NCBI RefSeq assembly: GCF_006152145.1
Contig: NZ_VDFV01000031.1
Coordinates: 1 to 43,824 of the forward strand
Direction of reading: 5' to 3'
Source of the DNA: Rubellimicrobium roseum
GTDB taxonomy: Bacteria; Pseudomonadota; Alphaproteobacteria; Rhodobacterales; Rhodobacteraceae
DNA length: 43,824 bases
Of the stretch, positions 32,533 to 41,404 are shown piece after piece (the first letter of the stretch is position 1; each line of letters begins with the position of its first letter). The translations under genes and the position numbers were made by a program. The notes below the pieces were generated by a model, which made no database searches, was not told the DNA's origin, and saw only the letters and a program-made list of their open reading frames with translations.

Positions 32533-34794
32533 TCAGGCGATCAGCTTGTCGATGGTGATGGGCAAACTGCGGTGGCGCTGGCCGGTGGCGTGGAAGATGG
32601 CATTGGCGATGGCGCCCGCCACGCTGATGATGCCGATCTCGCCCAGGCCCTTGACGCCCAAGGGGGTCACCTCGGGGTCGGGCTCGTCCACGAAGATGAC
32701 CTCGATGTCCTGGACGTCGGCGTGCGCGGGGATGTGGTACTCGGCGTAATTGTGGTTCATCCAGCGGCCGAGGCGCAGGTCCGCCAGCGTCTCCTCGTGG
32801 AGCGCCATGCCGATGCCCATGACGACGCCGCCCAGGATCTGGCTGCGCGCGGTCTTGGGGTTGATGATGCGGCCGGCCGCGATGGCGCTGACCACGCGCG
32901 TCACGCGGACTTGGCCGAGTTCCTCGTCCACGCGCACCTCGACGAAGACGGCGCTGTGGGTCTTGCGCGACTTCCGGGCCTGGCTCACGAGGCCGCTCAA
33001 CCCCGTCGAGGCGGTCTCCTCCACCTCGATCCTGTCGATCGTGGCGGCCTGCATGACCTCGGTGATGGCGACCGAGCGGCCGGGTTCGGACTTCAGCGCC
33101 ATGCGCCCGTCGGCGAAGGTGAGGTCGTCCACCGAGGACGCGGCGGCGAGGGGCTGGCCTTCGACCTTGGCGGCGGCCTTGAGGAGCTTCTCGCCCACGG
33201 CTCGGCAGGCGACCTGCACGGCCGCGCCCGTCGAGGCCGCGGCCCAGGAGCCTCCTTCGACCGGCGCGGTGGGCAGGCGGCTGTCGCCGAGCCGGCTCGT
33301 GATCCGCTCGGGCGCGATGCCCAGCGTGTCGGCGGCGACCAGCGTCATCACCGTGTAGGTGCCGGTGCCGATGTCGGCAGTGGCCGAGGCGACCTCCAGA
33401 TGGCCGTCCGCCGTCAGCGTGGCGCGGGCCGAGGTCTTGGAGAACTGCGCGTCCCAGACGCCGGTCGCCACGCCCCAGCCGATCAGCTCGCGCCCGTCGC
33501 GCATGGAGCGCGGCTCGAAGGAGCGGCGGTCCCATCCGAAGGCGGCCGCGCCTTCGCGGTAGGCCTCGCGCAGCGCCTTGGAGGTGAAGGGCTGGCGGTT
33601 CATCGCGTCGATGTCCGAGTAGTTGATCTGCCGGAACTCCAGCGGGTCCACCTTGGCCTTGTAGGCCATCTCGTCCATCGCGATCTCGAACAGCGTCATG
33701 CCCGTGGCCGCGCCCGGCGCGCGCATGTCGGCGGAGGTATAGGTGTCGCGCGGGGCCACCGTGTACGCGCCGCTCATATTGGGGCAGGCGTAGTTGATCA
33801 TGCCCCAGGTCACAACGTCCTCCATGTTGTTCTCGAACCGCGAGGTCGAGGTGGTCGCGTCGTTGATCATCGAGGTGAGCTTGCCCGTCCTCTCGGCTCC
33901 GAGCTTGATCGAGTAGATGGCCTGCGGGCGGTGGGCGTGGGTGAACATCTGCTGGCGCGTCATCACCACGCGCACCGACCGTTCCAGCTTCTTGGCTGCC
34001 AGCACCGCGAGCTGGACCTGGTACTGTGGCCGGAGGCCCGAGCCGAAGGCGCCGCCCACATAGGCGTTGATGACCTGCACGTCCTCCTGACGGAAGCCGA
34101 AGGCGGAGGCGATGTAGCTCTGGACGCCCTGCGCGCCCTGGCATTTGTCGTAGACTGTGATCGTGCCGTCCCCGTGCCAATGGACGGTGGAGGCGTGCAT
34201 CTCCATCGGGTTGTGATGCTCGGTGGCGAGGCGGTACTCGCCCTCGTGGCGCAGGTCGGCCTCGGCATAGGCCTTGTCGGCGTCGCCGTGGGACTTGGGG
34301 GCGTGGAAGCTCTTGCGCTTGTAGGTGGGCAGGGTCTTCTCGGCCAGCGACAGGTCGAAGTCGACGTTGTGCGGCTCCTCCTCGTAGGACACGTCCACGA
34401 GGGAGGCGGCGAACCGCGCGGCCTCGAACGTCTCGGCGAGGACCAGCGCCACGGGCTGGCCGCTGAACTGGATGCGGTCGTCCCCCAATGCGCGGAATGG
34501 GTCGCCGGGGATGGCGAGCTCGTCCTTCCACTTGCTGTCGCGCCAGGCCTCGCTTGGCCGGTTCATGTGCGTCAGCACCTCGACGACGCCGGGCACCGCG
34601 CGCGCCGCGCCGTCCGCGATGGCGGTGATGCGGCCCTTGGCGATCCGGCCCGAGACGATCACGCCGTAGAGCACGTCGGGCACCGCGTATTCGGCGGCGT
34701 AGTGGGCCTGGCCCGTGACCTTGTCCACGCCGTCCACGCGGCTGAGGGGGGTGCCGATGCCGACCTTGATGGGCTCGTGGCGGGTGTCGGGCAT
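32533..34794 (-). CDS. paoC: Aldehyde oxidoreductase, molybdopterin-binding large subunit (PaoC-type)
   Basis: A 753-residue subunit of the xanthine oxidase family. The N-terminal domain begins TPLSRVDGVDKVTGQAHYAAEYAVPDVLYGVIVSGRIAKG. Later segments bind the molybdenum-pterin cofactor (GAFGSGLRPQYQVQLAVLAAKKL, RAPGAATGMTLFEIAMDEMAYK, ATADIGTGTYTVM). The active-site Glu is about E719 in GLGEIG near the C-terminus. It hydroxylates substrates such as aldehydes to acids at the molybdenum centre. Length and partners match E. coli PaoC. It is the last gene of the operon, 15 bp after the FAD subunit. Confidence 0.9.
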   Translation of the reverse strand: MPDTRHEPIKVGIGTPLSRVDGVDKVTGQAHYAAEYAVPDVLYGVIVSGRIAKGRITAIADGAARAVPGVVEVLTHMNRPSEAWRDSKWKDELAIPGDPFRALGDDRIQFSGQPVALVLAETFEAARFAASLVDVSYEEEPHNVDFDLSLAEKTLPTYKRKSFHAPKSHGDADKAYAEADLRHEGEYRLATEHHNPMEMHASTVHWHGDGTITVYDKCQGAQGVQSYIASAFGFRQEDVQVINAYVGGAFGSGLRPQYQVQLAVLAAKKLERSVRVVMTRQQMFTHAHRPQAIYSIKLGAERTGKLTSMINDATTSTSRFENNMEDVVTWGMINYACPNMSGAYTVAPRDTYTSADMRAPGAATGMTLFEIAMDEMAYKAKVDPLEFRQINYSDIDAMNRQPFTSKALREAYREGAAAFGWDRRSFEPRSMRDGRELIGWGVATGVWDAQFSKTSARATLTADGHLEVASATADIGTGTYTVMTLVAADTLGIAPERITSRLGDSRLPTAPVEGGSWAAASTGAAVQVACRAVGEKLLKAAAKVEGQPLAAASSVDDLTFADGRMALKSEPGRSVAITEVMQAATIDRIEVEETASTGLSGLVSQARKSRKTHSAVFVEVRVDEELGQVRVTRVVSAIAAGRIINPKTARSQILGGVVMGIGMALHEETLADLRLGRWMNHNYAEYHIPAHADVQDIEVIFVDEPDPEVTPLGVKGLGEIGIISVAGAIANAIFHATGQRHRSLPITIDKLIA

Positions 34795-34809
34795 GATGTC
34801 CGCTCCTTC

Positions 34810-35823
34810 TCAGGCGATGCGCTTGTCGGTCTGCGACTGCGGCGTTCCCGCCGTCGCCTGTTCGAGGGCGCGCAGGATGGCCTTGCGCGCCATGGGCACC
34901 TTGAAGTCATTGCCGCCCTGGCCGCGCGCGCCCTCCAGCAGCGCATCGGCCGCCGCCCCGAAGGCCTCGCGGCCGGGCTCCTGGCCTCTCAGCAGGTCCT
35001 CCGCCTCGGGCCGTCGCCACGGCTTGTGGGCGACGCCGCCCAGCGCGATCCGCACCTCTGCGATGCGCTCGCCCTCAAGCCGCATCGCCACCGCGACCGA
35101 GACGAGCGCGAAGGCATAGGACAGGCGCTCGCGGAGCTTCAAATACGTGAAGTTGGTCGGGAAGCTCTCGGGCGGCAGGTCGATGGCAGTGACCAGTTCA
35201 CCGGGCTCCAGCGTGGTGTCGCGCCAGGGCTCGTCGCCGGGAAGGCGGTGGTAATCCGCGAAGGCGATGACACGGTCGCCCCCGGGGCCGGTCACGCGCA
35301 CCTCGGCCTTGAGCGCCGCCAGAGCGACGGCCATGTCCGAGGGATGTGTGGCGATGCACTGATGGCTTGTCCCAAGGATCGCGTGGATGCGGCTGACGCC
35401 GCCGATCGCCGCGCAGCCCTGGCCGGGCTCGCGCTTGTTGCAGGGGGTGGCCACGTCGTAGAAGTAGTAGCAGCGCGTGCGCTGGTTGATGTTGCCGCCG
35501 TTCGTGGCCGCGTTTCGGAGCTGTGCCGTCGCCCCCGCCAGAAGCGCCGAGGACAGGAGCGGATAGCGCGCCTGCACCCGTTGGTCGTAGGCCGTCTCGG
35601 TGTTGGTCGCGAGCGCGCCGAGGCGCAGGCCGCCCTGCGCGGTATCCTCGATGCCAGTTAGAGGTAGGCGGGCGATGTCCACCACGCGGGTCGGGCGCGC
35701 GACATTCTCCTTGAGAAGGTCCACGAGGTTCGTGCCGCCAGCGAGGTAGGCCACCTCCTCGCCCGCGCCCTCGCGCAGCGCCTCGGCCAAATCCGTGGGG
35801 CGGGCGTAGTCGAAGCGGATCAT
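34810..35823 (-). CDS. paoB: Aldehyde oxidoreductase, FAD/[4Fe-4S] subunit (PaoB-type)
   Basis: A 337-residue FAD-binding subunit (CO dehydrogenase/xanthine dehydrogenase medium family). The FAD contact AYLAGGTNLVDLLK is near residues 25-38 and ATNGGNINQRTRCYY near 106-120. It has an insert with C118, C128 and C137 (TRCYYFYDVATPCNKREPGQGC), the cysteine set that in E. coli PaoB holds an extra [4Fe-4S] cluster. Electrons pass from molybdenum through the [2Fe-2S] subunit to FAD. It overlaps the upstream [2Fe-2S] gene by 4 bp (ATGA). Confidence 0.9.
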   Translation of the reverse strand: MIRFDYARPTDLAEALREGAGEEVAYLAGGTNLVDLLKENVARPTRVVDIARLPLTGIEDTAQGGLRLGALATNTETAYDQRVQARYPLLSSALLAGATAQLRNAATNGGNINQRTRCYYFYDVATPCNKREPGQGCAAIGGVSRIHAILGTSHQCIATHPSDMAVALAALKAEVRVTGPGGDRVIAFADYHRLPGDEPWRDTTLEPGELVTAIDLPPESFPTNFTYLKLRERLSYAFALVSVAVAMRLEGERIAEVRIALGGVAHKPWRRPEAEDLLRGQEPGREAFGAAADALLEGARGQGGNDFKVPMARKAILRALEQATAGTPQSQTDKRIA

Positions 35824-36356
35824 TCCCAGCCCTCCTGGCCCATGACCTCAAGTATCGCGTCGGCTATGTTGGTATAGGCCCCGCAGCGGCAGAGGTTCCC
35901 GCTCATCTGCTCGCGGATTTCCTCGCGGGTATGGGCGTGGCCCTCGCGGATCAGCCCCTCGGCCGAGCAGATCTGCCCCGGCGTGCAGTAGCCGCACTGG
36001 AAGGCGTCATGCTCGATGAATGCCGCTTGGAGAGGGTGGAGGTTCCCCGGCTGACCCAGCCCTTCGATGGTGGTGATCTCGCAGCCGTCGAGCGTCACCG
36101 CGAGCTTGAGGCAGGCGTTCATGCGCGTGCCGTCGATCAGCACGGTGCAGGACCCGCACTGCCCGTGGTCGCAGCCCTTCTTCGTCCCCGTGAGGTGCAG
36201 CCCTTCGCGCAGCAGGTCGAGGAGCGTGACCCAGGGCTCCAAGTCCAGCGCCTGCGCCTCGCCGTTGATGGTGAGCCGGACGGGGACGGTGCCTATGGGC
36301 CGCGAGGCAAGCGCAAGGCCGGGGTCGTTCGAAAGGCTCAGGGCCGCCTGGCTCAT
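35820..36356 (-). CDS. paoA: Aldehyde oxidoreductase, [2Fe-2S] subunit (PaoA-type)
   Basis: A 178-residue ferredoxin-like subunit with two [2Fe-2S] clusters. The plant-type N-terminal cluster is held by CDHGQCGSC...C (GTKKGCDHGQCGSCTVLIDG), the C-terminal helical cluster by CGYCTPGQ and CRCG (GNLCRCGAYTNI). Unlike E. coli PaoA, I see no twin-arginine signal at the N-terminus (MSQAALSLSNDPG), so the complex may be cytoplasmic here. It overlaps the FAD-subunit gene downstream and the catalase-like gene upstream by 4 bp each. Confidence 0.9.
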   Translation of the reverse strand: MSQAALSLSNDPGLALASRPIGTVPVRLTINGEAQALDLEPWVTLLDLLREGLHLTGTKKGCDHGQCGSCTVLIDGTRMNACLKLAVTLDGCEITTIEGLGQPGNLHPLQAAFIEHDAFQCGYCTPGQICSAEGLIREGHAHTREEIREQMSGNLCRCGAYTNIADAILEVMGQEGWE

Positions 36357-37435
36357 GCCGGGATCTCCTCGATGCGGGTGGGGCTGGCTTCGGGAACGCC
36401 GTTGTCGCGATGGCGGAGGTCGGACAGCGCCTTGTAGACCTGCAGCCGCGCCCGCATGACCGAACCCAGCGGGCGATGCGCCGCCAGCGAATGCGAGGGC
36501 CGGAAGGTCAGCTCCTCGTCGAAGTAGCGCACGCGGGCGTCGGAATAGGCGTCCTGCCGGGGCAGGGTGATCGTCGCCACTGTGCGGTACTGGCTGTCAT
36601 CCTCGGGCCACTCGACCGAGGCGTCCTCGATGGGCTGGGTCTCGGCGTTGGCCCAAAGCTGGGCGCGAAGCTCGAAGACCGCATCGTGGGCGCGAAAGAA
36701 GGCCACAGTCGCGATGCGGAAGCCGTCCTCGTCCTGGTGCGGGTTGAGCCGCCAGTCGCGCAGGGCGTCCTGCGGGGCCGAGGCGGGAAAGGCGCCGATC
36801 TTTGCGACGTGCTCGCCCCAGCGCAGGGGCGTCTGGCTGAAGTAGGCATTGATGAGGGGGTGGTCGTAGGGATGGCCGAAGAACTCGGCCTTGGCGCTGG
36901 AGGTCCCGACTGTCTGTAGCACGCGATTCAAGTTTCGCGCGACCGAGGATACTGCACTTTTCGCGAGTTCCGGCATCCCGGCCGAGCCGCTGATGACGGT
37001 GCCGTCGCGCAGGAAGCCTTTGGCGGTGCCGGAGGGGAACGTGGTCCCTGTCGCCAGCACGAAGTCCTGCACGGGCGTATCATGGCCGGGCAGGCGCTCG
37101 CCCGCGGCCCCAAAGACCTTGATCGATAGGCCGCGATGGGTGGACACCCGGTCGCCCAGCGTCTCGCCCGGCCCCTGGGCGAAGCGCACGCCGACCGGAA
37201 AGGTCCCGCCTTTGGCGAACATCCCCTGCGCCAGTTCGGCGGGCAAGTCGTCCGGTACCTCCAGCGTGCCGATCGCGCAGGCCGTGCTCTTGGCGTGGCT
37301 CGCGCGGACGGCGTGGTGCTCGCGCGCCTCGACCGTCTCCACCTGCGTGGTCATGCCCTCGATGATGCCATCGATGGTGGCCTGCTCGTCGGGCTCGGGC
37401 TGCTCGATTTCGGGGGCATAGCGCAGGTATGGCAT
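36353..37435 (-). CDS. Catalase-fold heme protein (small catalase-like/SrpA type)
   Basis: A 360-residue protein with the catalase fold but shorter than true catalases (usually about 480 or more). The distal heme His is probably H47 in EHHAVRASHAKSTACAIGTLEV. The segment FAKGGTFPVGVRFAQGPGETLGDRVSTHRGLSIKVFGAAGERL resembles the catalase core. The C-terminal RARLQVYKALSDLRHR resembles the RxxxY..R proximal-Tyr motif. Related small catalases show peroxidase or weak catalase activity. Its stop overlaps the start of the [2Fe-2S] subunit gene (ATGA), making it the first gene of the oxidoreductase operon. It may remove peroxide made by that enzyme. Confidence 0.82.
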   Translation of the reverse strand: MPYLRYAPEIEQPEPDEQATIDGIIEGMTTQVETVEAREHHAVRASHAKSTACAIGTLEVPDDLPAELAQGMFAKGGTFPVGVRFAQGPGETLGDRVSTHRGLSIKVFGAAGERLPGHDTPVQDFVLATGTTFPSGTAKGFLRDGTVISGSAGMPELAKSAVSSVARNLNRVLQTVGTSSAKAEFFGHPYDHPLINAYFSQTPLRWGEHVAKIGAFPASAPQDALRDWRLNPHQDEDGFRIATVAFFRAHDAVFELRAQLWANAETQPIEDASVEWPEDDSQYRTVATITLPRQDAYSDARVRYFDEELTFRPSHSLAAHRPLGSVMRARLQVYKALSDLRHRDNGVPEASPTRIEEIPA

Positions 37436-37736
37436 AGGAACCTCATGAAGCTGGCGGAGGAGGACGGCTGCGCCGGGACAAGGGACGCCGTTCCGAGAGC
37501 CCCGGTCCACGCGTCGAACGTTCCCAAGCGACGGCTGGCGCCATGTCGGTCCTCCCTTGACGCCCGTCTCCGCAGGAGGGGTCGCCGCGTCGCTGGCCGT
37601 ACCGGGTTCCGCAGGCCGAAGGCCTACGGGACCTGACACGCAAAAGGCCGTTCGTCGCGTCCTTGTTCCCCGGAGAATCAGGGACCCGGCACTCATCCGT
37701 GGATGTCCCTGGCGGACGGTCAAGGCTGGGGCGAGG
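37436..37736. other. Upstream region of the oxidoreductase operon with a strong hairpin
   Basis: About 300 bp without a recognised gene lie upstream of the leftward catalase-like gene. The only clear structure is an inverted repeat at 37605-37633: two 13-bp arms (37605-37617 and 37621-37633) with two mismatches that can pair as G-U in one strand, and a 3-base loop. It may end transcription of the decayed gene to its right or affect the operon leader. No T-run follows. Confidence 0.5.
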
Positions 37737-38314
37737 TCAGAGCCTCCAAGTCCGATCGTCGATGCTGCCGAGCACGGCCCCTGGGTCGCTTGTGATCAAC
37801 CGGACAATCTCCGCATGACTCCGCAGGTGAGCCCGCCTGCCCTGATCGCCCTGCAAGACGGTGACTTCAGAATAGAGATCGCGGGCGAACGCAACGCGAT
37901 GTTCCGGATGCTCGCCGAGACGGGACTCGGCGGCTGTCGCGTCCCGATCGAGCGCCTCCAAGAGCGGAGTGGCGGCCTGAGCCGGAGCCAGCGGCATGTC
38001 GGCCAGGAGGGCCACCACGCCACGGCTGGAGGACGGCAGAGACTTGAGCCCGCGTCGGAGGGAGGCCGACAGGACCTCATCCCCAGTCCTGGTGGCGCGC
38101 GACGGTCAGGCGCTTGTCCCCGATCAGGCCCAAGGCCGCCTCCACCAGATCGGCGTCGCTGCCGATCACGGCATGCAGTCTTTCACGGGGGTCGCCAAGT
38201 CGATCCGGGCTTCGGCGCAGACCTGGAGTTTGTCCGTCAGGCCGCGAGAAGCCTGCGTCCCCCGCACCGCGATCCGGCTCCGGCCACCAGCAGCAGAGCG
38301 TGATGGCCGGTCAC
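37737..38314 (-). pseudogene. Decayed molybdenum cofactor cytidylyltransferase (MocA-like)
   Basis: The start GTG at 38314 gives MTGHHALLLVAGAGSRCGG, a degraded form of the LAAGxSxRMG nucleotide-binding motif of MobA/MocA enzymes. After frameshifts the gene continues as DEVLSASLRRGLKSLPSSSRGVVALLADMPLAPAQAATPLLEAL, where LSASLRxGL and ALLADMP are family hallmarks. It ends VTVLQGDQGRRAHLRSHAEIVRL...VLGSIDDRTWRL. MocA makes the cytosine dinucleotide form of molybdopterin used by PaoABC-type enzymes, whose genes lie next door. GTG overlaps the stop of a further fragment (LDLHDGFVVGTTAALFLLADLVARRRAG), perhaps the 3' end of a lost membrane-protein gene. Confidence 0.75.
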
Positions 38315-38525
38315 GCGCTCGCACCCGTGCCAGCCCGGCGCCGCGCGACGAGGTCGGCTAGAAGGAAGAGTGCGGCCGTCGTGCCCACCACGAAGCCGTC
38401 GTGGAGATCCAGCCTGCCAACACGTATCCGATCGCGGCGCCGGCGCGTTGACGAGGCGAACGACCGGAACCGTCCGGCGATGTCCGACCTTGGGCGGCAA
38501 TGAATCCGGAAACGGAGAAGGTCGG

Positions 38526-39059
38526 ATGATCGATCTATTCGAAAGCTGGGGCGGCATCGGGCGCGTTATGCTCGTGGGAACGCTCGCTTATGCCGGTCTC
38601 GTTCTCGTGCTGCGCGTCACGGGCAAGCGGACGCTGTCCAAGATGAACGCTTTCGATCTCGTGGTGACGGTGGCGCTGGGATCGGCCCTCTCGTCCACGA
38701 TGCTGTCGAAGAGCACGTCCTTGGCAGAAGGCCTCGCGGGGATGGCGCTGCTGGTCCTGCTTCAATTCGCGGTCACCTGGGCATCGGTCCGATCAGATGC
38801 CGTGCAGGATCTCGTGAAGGCTCAGCCCGCGCTCCTCGTCCACCGCGGCCAGTGGCGGGAGGCCGCGATGCGCCGCGAACGGGTCACGCGCGAGGAGGTC
38901 CTCGCCGCCCTGCGCAGCCAAGGGGTGGCGGTCCTGGACGACAGCACCACCGTGGTGATCGAGACGGACGGATCGCTGTCCGTGCTTGCTGAAGCATCAT
39001 CCGGAGACGGCAGGTCGAGCCTGGCCAATGTGGCGGGGTCCCAAGGAAGAAAAAGATAA
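38526..39059 (+). CDS. DUF421 (YetF-type) membrane protein
   Basis: A 177-residue protein. Two or three N-terminal helices hold the family pattern YAGLVLVLRVTGKRTLSKMNAFDLVVTVALGSALSSTMLSKSTSLAEGLAGMALLVLLQFAVTW. A cytoplasmic domain follows (VKAQPALLVHRGQWREAAMRRERVTREEVLAALRSQGVAVLDDSTTVVIETDGSLSVL). DUF421 proteins have no settled biochemical function; some are linked to spore germination or stress. The start at ATG 38526 is preceded by GGAGAAGG. Confidence 0.9.
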   Translation: MIDLFESWGGIGRVMLVGTLAYAGLVLVLRVTGKRTLSKMNAFDLVVTVALGSALSSTMLSKSTSLAEGLAGMALLVLLQFAVTWASVRSDAVQDLVKAQPALLVHRGQWREAAMRRERVTREEVLAALRSQGVAVLDDSTTVVIETDGSLSVLAEASSGDGRSSLANVAGSQGRKR

Positions 39060-39155
39060 AGGGATACGCATGCAAGATCGGTCGAGAATGCAGGCCGGTT
39101 CGCGCCGTGGCGTCGGTCGGGCACCGGATAGTTCCTCTTTGATGGGGGCTTGAGG

Positions 39156-40409
39156 ATGAGTGGTTCCCACCTCCGGCTGATCGCCTCGCGCATGCTGCGA
39201 TCGCTCTGGTTCCGGCCGGCGCTCTATGCGATCCTGGCACTGGCCGTGCTCGCCACGGCGCCCTTCGTGGCCCATCTCCTGCCCGATGGGCTGATGAAGC
39301 TCATCGGCCTCAGCGGCGTCTACGACCTGCTCGACGCGCTCGCCAACACGCTTCTGGCCGTCGCGATCTTCTCCCTTGGAATCATGGCTTCGTCGCTCCA
39401 TGCGGCCTCCGCCAGCACCTCGCCCCGGGTCCGTCCGCTCCTCGTGGAGGACAGCACCGCGCGCGCCGCCATATCCACCTTCATCGGTGGCTTCGTCTTC
39501 GCCGTCGTGGGGATCGTCGGACTGTCTACCGGCTACTACAGCGACGCCTCAAAGGTGCTCCTGTTCTTCGTGACTTGCGCCCTTCTCCTCGGGCTCATCG
39601 TGACCTTGATCCGCTGGATCGCCCGGTTGAGCCGCTTGGGCGGAGTGGCCGAGGCCGTCGATCTCGTCGAGGCGGCCACCCGTCAGTCGTTGCGGGAACT
39701 CGCGGGCGATCCCCTGTTGGGAGGAGCCCCGGTCTCCGCTCGTCCGCGCGACGGCGTTCCCGTCCTGCCTGGGAAGCCCGGCTTCGTGCAGGCCGTCGAC
39801 ACGGAGAGCTTGGGATGCCTAGCCGAGGAGATGCGAACGGACCTGCACTTGCTTGCGCGACCCGGCGCCTTCGTGGGACCTGGTCGGCCTCTCCTCCTCA
39901 CGTTGCGTACGTTGTCCGAAGAAGAGGAAAGCCGGCTTCGTGCGGCCTTTCTCGTCGGTGGCCAGCGCACCTATGAGAAGGATCCACGCTTCGGCCTTAC
40001 GGTGCTGTCCGAGATCGCCTTGCGCGCGCTCTCCCCGGCAGTGAACGACCCGGGCACCGCCATCGGCGTGATCGCCACCTCGACGGCCCTTCTGTCGGAT
40101 TGGGCGGCCCAAGCAGCCGCGGCCTGTCCGTCGGTGCGCCACCCCCGCCTCCACGTGGAGCGGCTGCCGGTCGAGGATCTGGTCGAGGACGCCTTCCGCT
40201 GGATCGCGCGGGATGGGGCGGCGATGCTCGAGGTGCAGCTCTGGGTCCAAAAGGGACTCGGCATGCTGGTCGCGCAGGACGAGGCGAGGTTCGGCCCGGC
40301 GGCCCGTCGTCTCGCGGCCGAAGCTCTTGACCGGGCGGAGACGTCGCTGACCCTTCCAGCGGATCGGGAAGCCCTGCGCCTGGTCGCGTGGATCGCGCAC
40401 CCCGCCTGA
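39156..40409 (+). CDS. DUF2254 membrane protein
   Basis: A 417-residue predicted inner-membrane protein. Four helices lie in the N-terminal 150 residues (PALYAILALAVLATAPFVAHLLP, DLLDALANTLLAVAIFSLGIMASSLH, AAISTFIGGFVFAVVGIVGLS, VLLFFVTCALLLGLIVTLIRWI). The soluble remainder contains the conserved DUF2254 block DPRFGLTVLSEIALRALSPAVNDPGTAIGVI. The function is unknown. ATG 39156 follows a TGAGG ribosome-binding site; an in-frame TTG two codons earlier is less likely. Confidence 0.9.
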   Translation: MSGSHLRLIASRMLRSLWFRPALYAILALAVLATAPFVAHLLPDGLMKLIGLSGVYDLLDALANTLLAVAIFSLGIMASSLHAASASTSPRVRPLLVEDSTARAAISTFIGGFVFAVVGIVGLSTGYYSDASKVLLFFVTCALLLGLIVTLIRWIARLSRLGGVAEAVDLVEAATRQSLRELAGDPLLGGAPVSARPRDGVPVLPGKPGFVQAVDTESLGCLAEEMRTDLHLLARPGAFVGPGRPLLLTLRTLSEEEESRLRAAFLVGGQRTYEKDPRFGLTVLSEIALRALSPAVNDPGTAIGVIATSTALLSDWAAQAAAACPSVRHPRLHVERLPVEDLVEDAFRWIARDGAAMLEVQLWVQKGLGMLVAQDEARFGPAARRLAAEALDRAETSLTLPADREALRLVAWIAHPA

Positions 40410-40429
40410 GCGCGCCTTAGCGCTTGCGG

Positions 40430-41340
40430 CCGCCGCCTTGCGGGCCGGACGGGGCTGCGGCCCATCGCGCCGGGGTGGCCAGCCTTCGCGCTGCCGACCA
40501 CTTCTTCGGTCCGGTCGGGGGTGGGGGGACACCACCGTGTCGGGAAGGGTATGTCGATGCCGGCCCGGTCGAGTGTCTCCTTGATCGCTCGAATGACTCG
40601 GACCCGGGTGTGGACGATGCTGGTGCGCCGGCTGTCCTACCACACGCGGACCTTGAGCGTCACCTGCGATCCCGCGAACTCATAGGGCAGGACCTCGGGG
40701 CGGGGTCGGCGACGAGGCCTTCGACGCCCCGCCGCGCCGATGGGATCGCCGCCCGCGCCGCAGCGATACCTTTGCCATGGCCGATGCCGACGTCCACTCC
40801 GGTCCGTCGCAGCGTGCAAGCGGTGTTTACCGTCACCGCATTGGTGAAGGTGGCGGCGTTGAAGATGATCGCCCGCCGCCCATCATACGTGCGGATCATG
40901 GTGGCGCGGTTCTCGATCCACTCGACCTTCCCCCGTGACCATTCGCTACGATTTTGTCGCCCACTCGGAAGGGCCGCCGGAGCAGGAGCGGTGATCCGGC
41001 GAGCCAGTTTTGGAGGATGTCCTTGAAAGCGAAGCCGATGGCGACCGAGCCGATGCCAGGGCCCGCGATCAGGTCGCCGGGGTTGAAGGTGGGAATGACG
41101 ATAATGAGCCCGATGAGCGAGCCCAAGATATGACTACTTACTTGACGAGCAGGTCCAGCGCCGCGCCGGGAATGGCGCGTTCGTGCCGCTCGTCCCAGCG
41201 GTGGATCGCTTTCCGGAGTCCCTATGCGACTGCTGCGCAGAGAAGAAGCACGAGGACTGCCACCAAGAGGTTGGGCAGGAGGCGTTGAAACCCCTCCACC
41301 GGCGCGGGAAAGGCGAGTTGCTCCTGCTCGGGTGACCTAG
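40430..41340 (-). pseudogene. Broken MscS-family mechanosensitive channel gene
   Basis: The pieces are in different minus-strand frames. GLIIVIPTFNPGDLIAGPGIGSVAIGFAFKDILQNWLAG...LLLRRPFRVGDKIVANGHGG (about 41126-40935) is the MscS pore helix and beta domain. MIRTYDGRRAIIFNAATFTNAVTVNT continues it, then PEVLPYEFAGSQVTLKVRVW ends at an in-frame TAG. Beyond that, DSRRTSIVHTRVRVIRAIKETLDRAGIDIPFP is the usual C-terminus. An N-terminal helix is visible near 41230-41300. At least two frameshifts and one stop make it nonfunctional as sequenced. MscS channels release solutes under osmotic downshock. Confidence 0.82.
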
Positions 41341-41404
41341 GGGGAACTTCCTGTTGCTCCCGGCGGTTGCGGCCCCGATGAATAATCCCGGCCGGAGCCC
41401 TGTC

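Noticed and set aside
32515-35661. A 1048-codon plus-strand open frame antisense to paoB/paoC
   Set aside because: High-GC DNA gives long open antisense frames. This one is His/Arg/Gly/Val-rich without domains, while the minus strand encodes clear oxidoreductase subunits.
36353-37723. A 456-residue version of the catalase-like protein
   Set aside because: The upstream ~96 codons are Arg/Pro-rich with no signal peptide or family match and run through the hairpin; ATG 37435 starts at the conserved region.
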